A stretch of 5,314 nucleotides of DNA from an uncultured Bacteroidales bacterium. Its GTDB lineage: Bacteria; Bacteroidota; Bacteroidia; Bacteroidales; Paludibacteraceae. The stretch covers positions 1 through 5,314 of the forward strand of contig CAIQOG010000342.1 in the NCBI GenBank assembly GCA_903873355.1, given 5' to 3'. The translations under genes and the position numbers were made by a program. Within the stretch, counting starts at the first letter, position 1. Every line of letters starts with the position of its first letter. The notes below the pieces were generated by a model, which did no database searches, had not been told where the DNA came from, and was given only the letters and a program-made list of their open reading frames with translations. Below are positions 5,080 to 5,314 of the stretch, piece after piece.

Positions 5080-5314
5080 TTATTTTCTTACATTTTTAAT
5101 AATAGCTAAAGTATCGCTGCAAAGTTTGCTGATTCCTGCCCAGTCACCGGCTTTCATCATGTCGGCAGGGAAAAGATTTGAGCCCATACCCACACAGGTA
5201 ACACCTGCATCAAACCAGCTTTTCAGATTTGCTTCTTCGGGTTTCACACCACCGGTCACCATCAGATTCGACCATGGCATAGGTGCTTTCAAACCTTTTA
5301 CAAAGCCTGTTCCC
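5080..5314 (-). CDS. eda: 2-keto-3-deoxy-6-phosphogluconate (KDPG) aldolase, 5' part outside window
   Basis: Only the last 77 residues are visible; the reading frame continues past the right edge, so the true start is not here (the TTG at 5292 is internal). The visible part matches the C-terminal third of the class I aldolase TIM barrel: [10 protein letters not shown], then MVTGGV (visible residues 18-23), the phosphate-binding loop, then [16 protein letters not shown] (33-48), whose GMGS completes the phosphate site. The Schiff-base lysine would lie upstream, outside the window. The enzyme splits KDPG to pyruvate and glyceraldehyde 3-phosphate in the cytoplasm, the last specific step of hexuronate breakdown and of the Entner-Doudoroff path. 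Some family members also cleave 2-keto-4-hydroxyglutarate. The exuT gene directly downstream supports the hexuronate role. Confidence 0.9.
   Translation of the reverse strand, partial: GTGFVKGLKAPMPWSNLMVTGGVKPEEANLKSWFDAGVTCVGMGSNLFPADMMKAGDWAGISKLCSDTLAIIKNVRK

Noticed and set aside
1..5314. tRNA, rRNA, toxin-antitoxin, defence or phage genes
   Set aside because: I saw no sequence patterns supporting any of these on either strand.

Overview
The window looks like chromosomal DNA of a Bacteroidota bacterium, probably Bacteroidales/Marinilabiliales-like. The DNA is AT-rich. Three sites match the Bacteroidota -7 promoter element TAnnTTTG. Start codons follow A-rich stretches rather than Shine-Dalgarno sequences, and the genes (GSCFA protein, large ExuT-type transporter, unclassified lipoprotein) fit that phylum. 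This placement is inferred from sequence features, not from a database search.

Left part (1-2130), minus strand. An anchored hypothetical protein runs off the left edge (1-414). Upstream of it lies a 282-base gap with a strong -7 box and a GC-rich palindromic patch. Next comes a two-gene unit: a lipoprotein with an RcsF/YbjQ-like Cys-containing domain and a hydrophobic C-terminal part (1183-2037), then, 15 bases downstream, a small exported protein (697-1167). The lipoprotein frame stays open to 2130, but a -7 box at 2078-2085 and the lipoprotein signal peptide place the start at 2037 (or 2028).

Middle (2131-2464). This gap is non-coding. It contains a 150-base cluster of four GGGC-nnn(n)-GCCC palindromes, two in each orientation, whose outer units form a long inverted repeat. 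It resembles the REP/BIME elements mobilised in trans by RAYT transposases. The promoter of the next gene follows.

Right part (2465-5314). A plus-strand GSCFA-family (SGNH-hydrolase-like) gene converges on a minus-strand pair: the 3' part of KDPG aldolase (eda, entering from the right edge), then a hexuronate transporter of the ExuT type. Transporter and aldolase are the entry and exit points of hexuronate catabolism: uptake of glucuronate/galacturonate, then cleavage of 2-keto-3-deoxy-6-phosphogluconate to pyruvate and glyceraldehyde 3-phosphate. The pair ends at a clear intrinsic terminator whose T-tract overlaps the GSCFA stop codon. Three 14-base tandem repeats separate eda from exuT.

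I found no RNA gene, CRISPR array, transposase, defence system or other clearly new system. The most unusual items are the palindrome cluster, the uncharacterised lipoprotein/exported-protein pair, and a short protein-like frame that overlaps the start of the first gene by ATGA.
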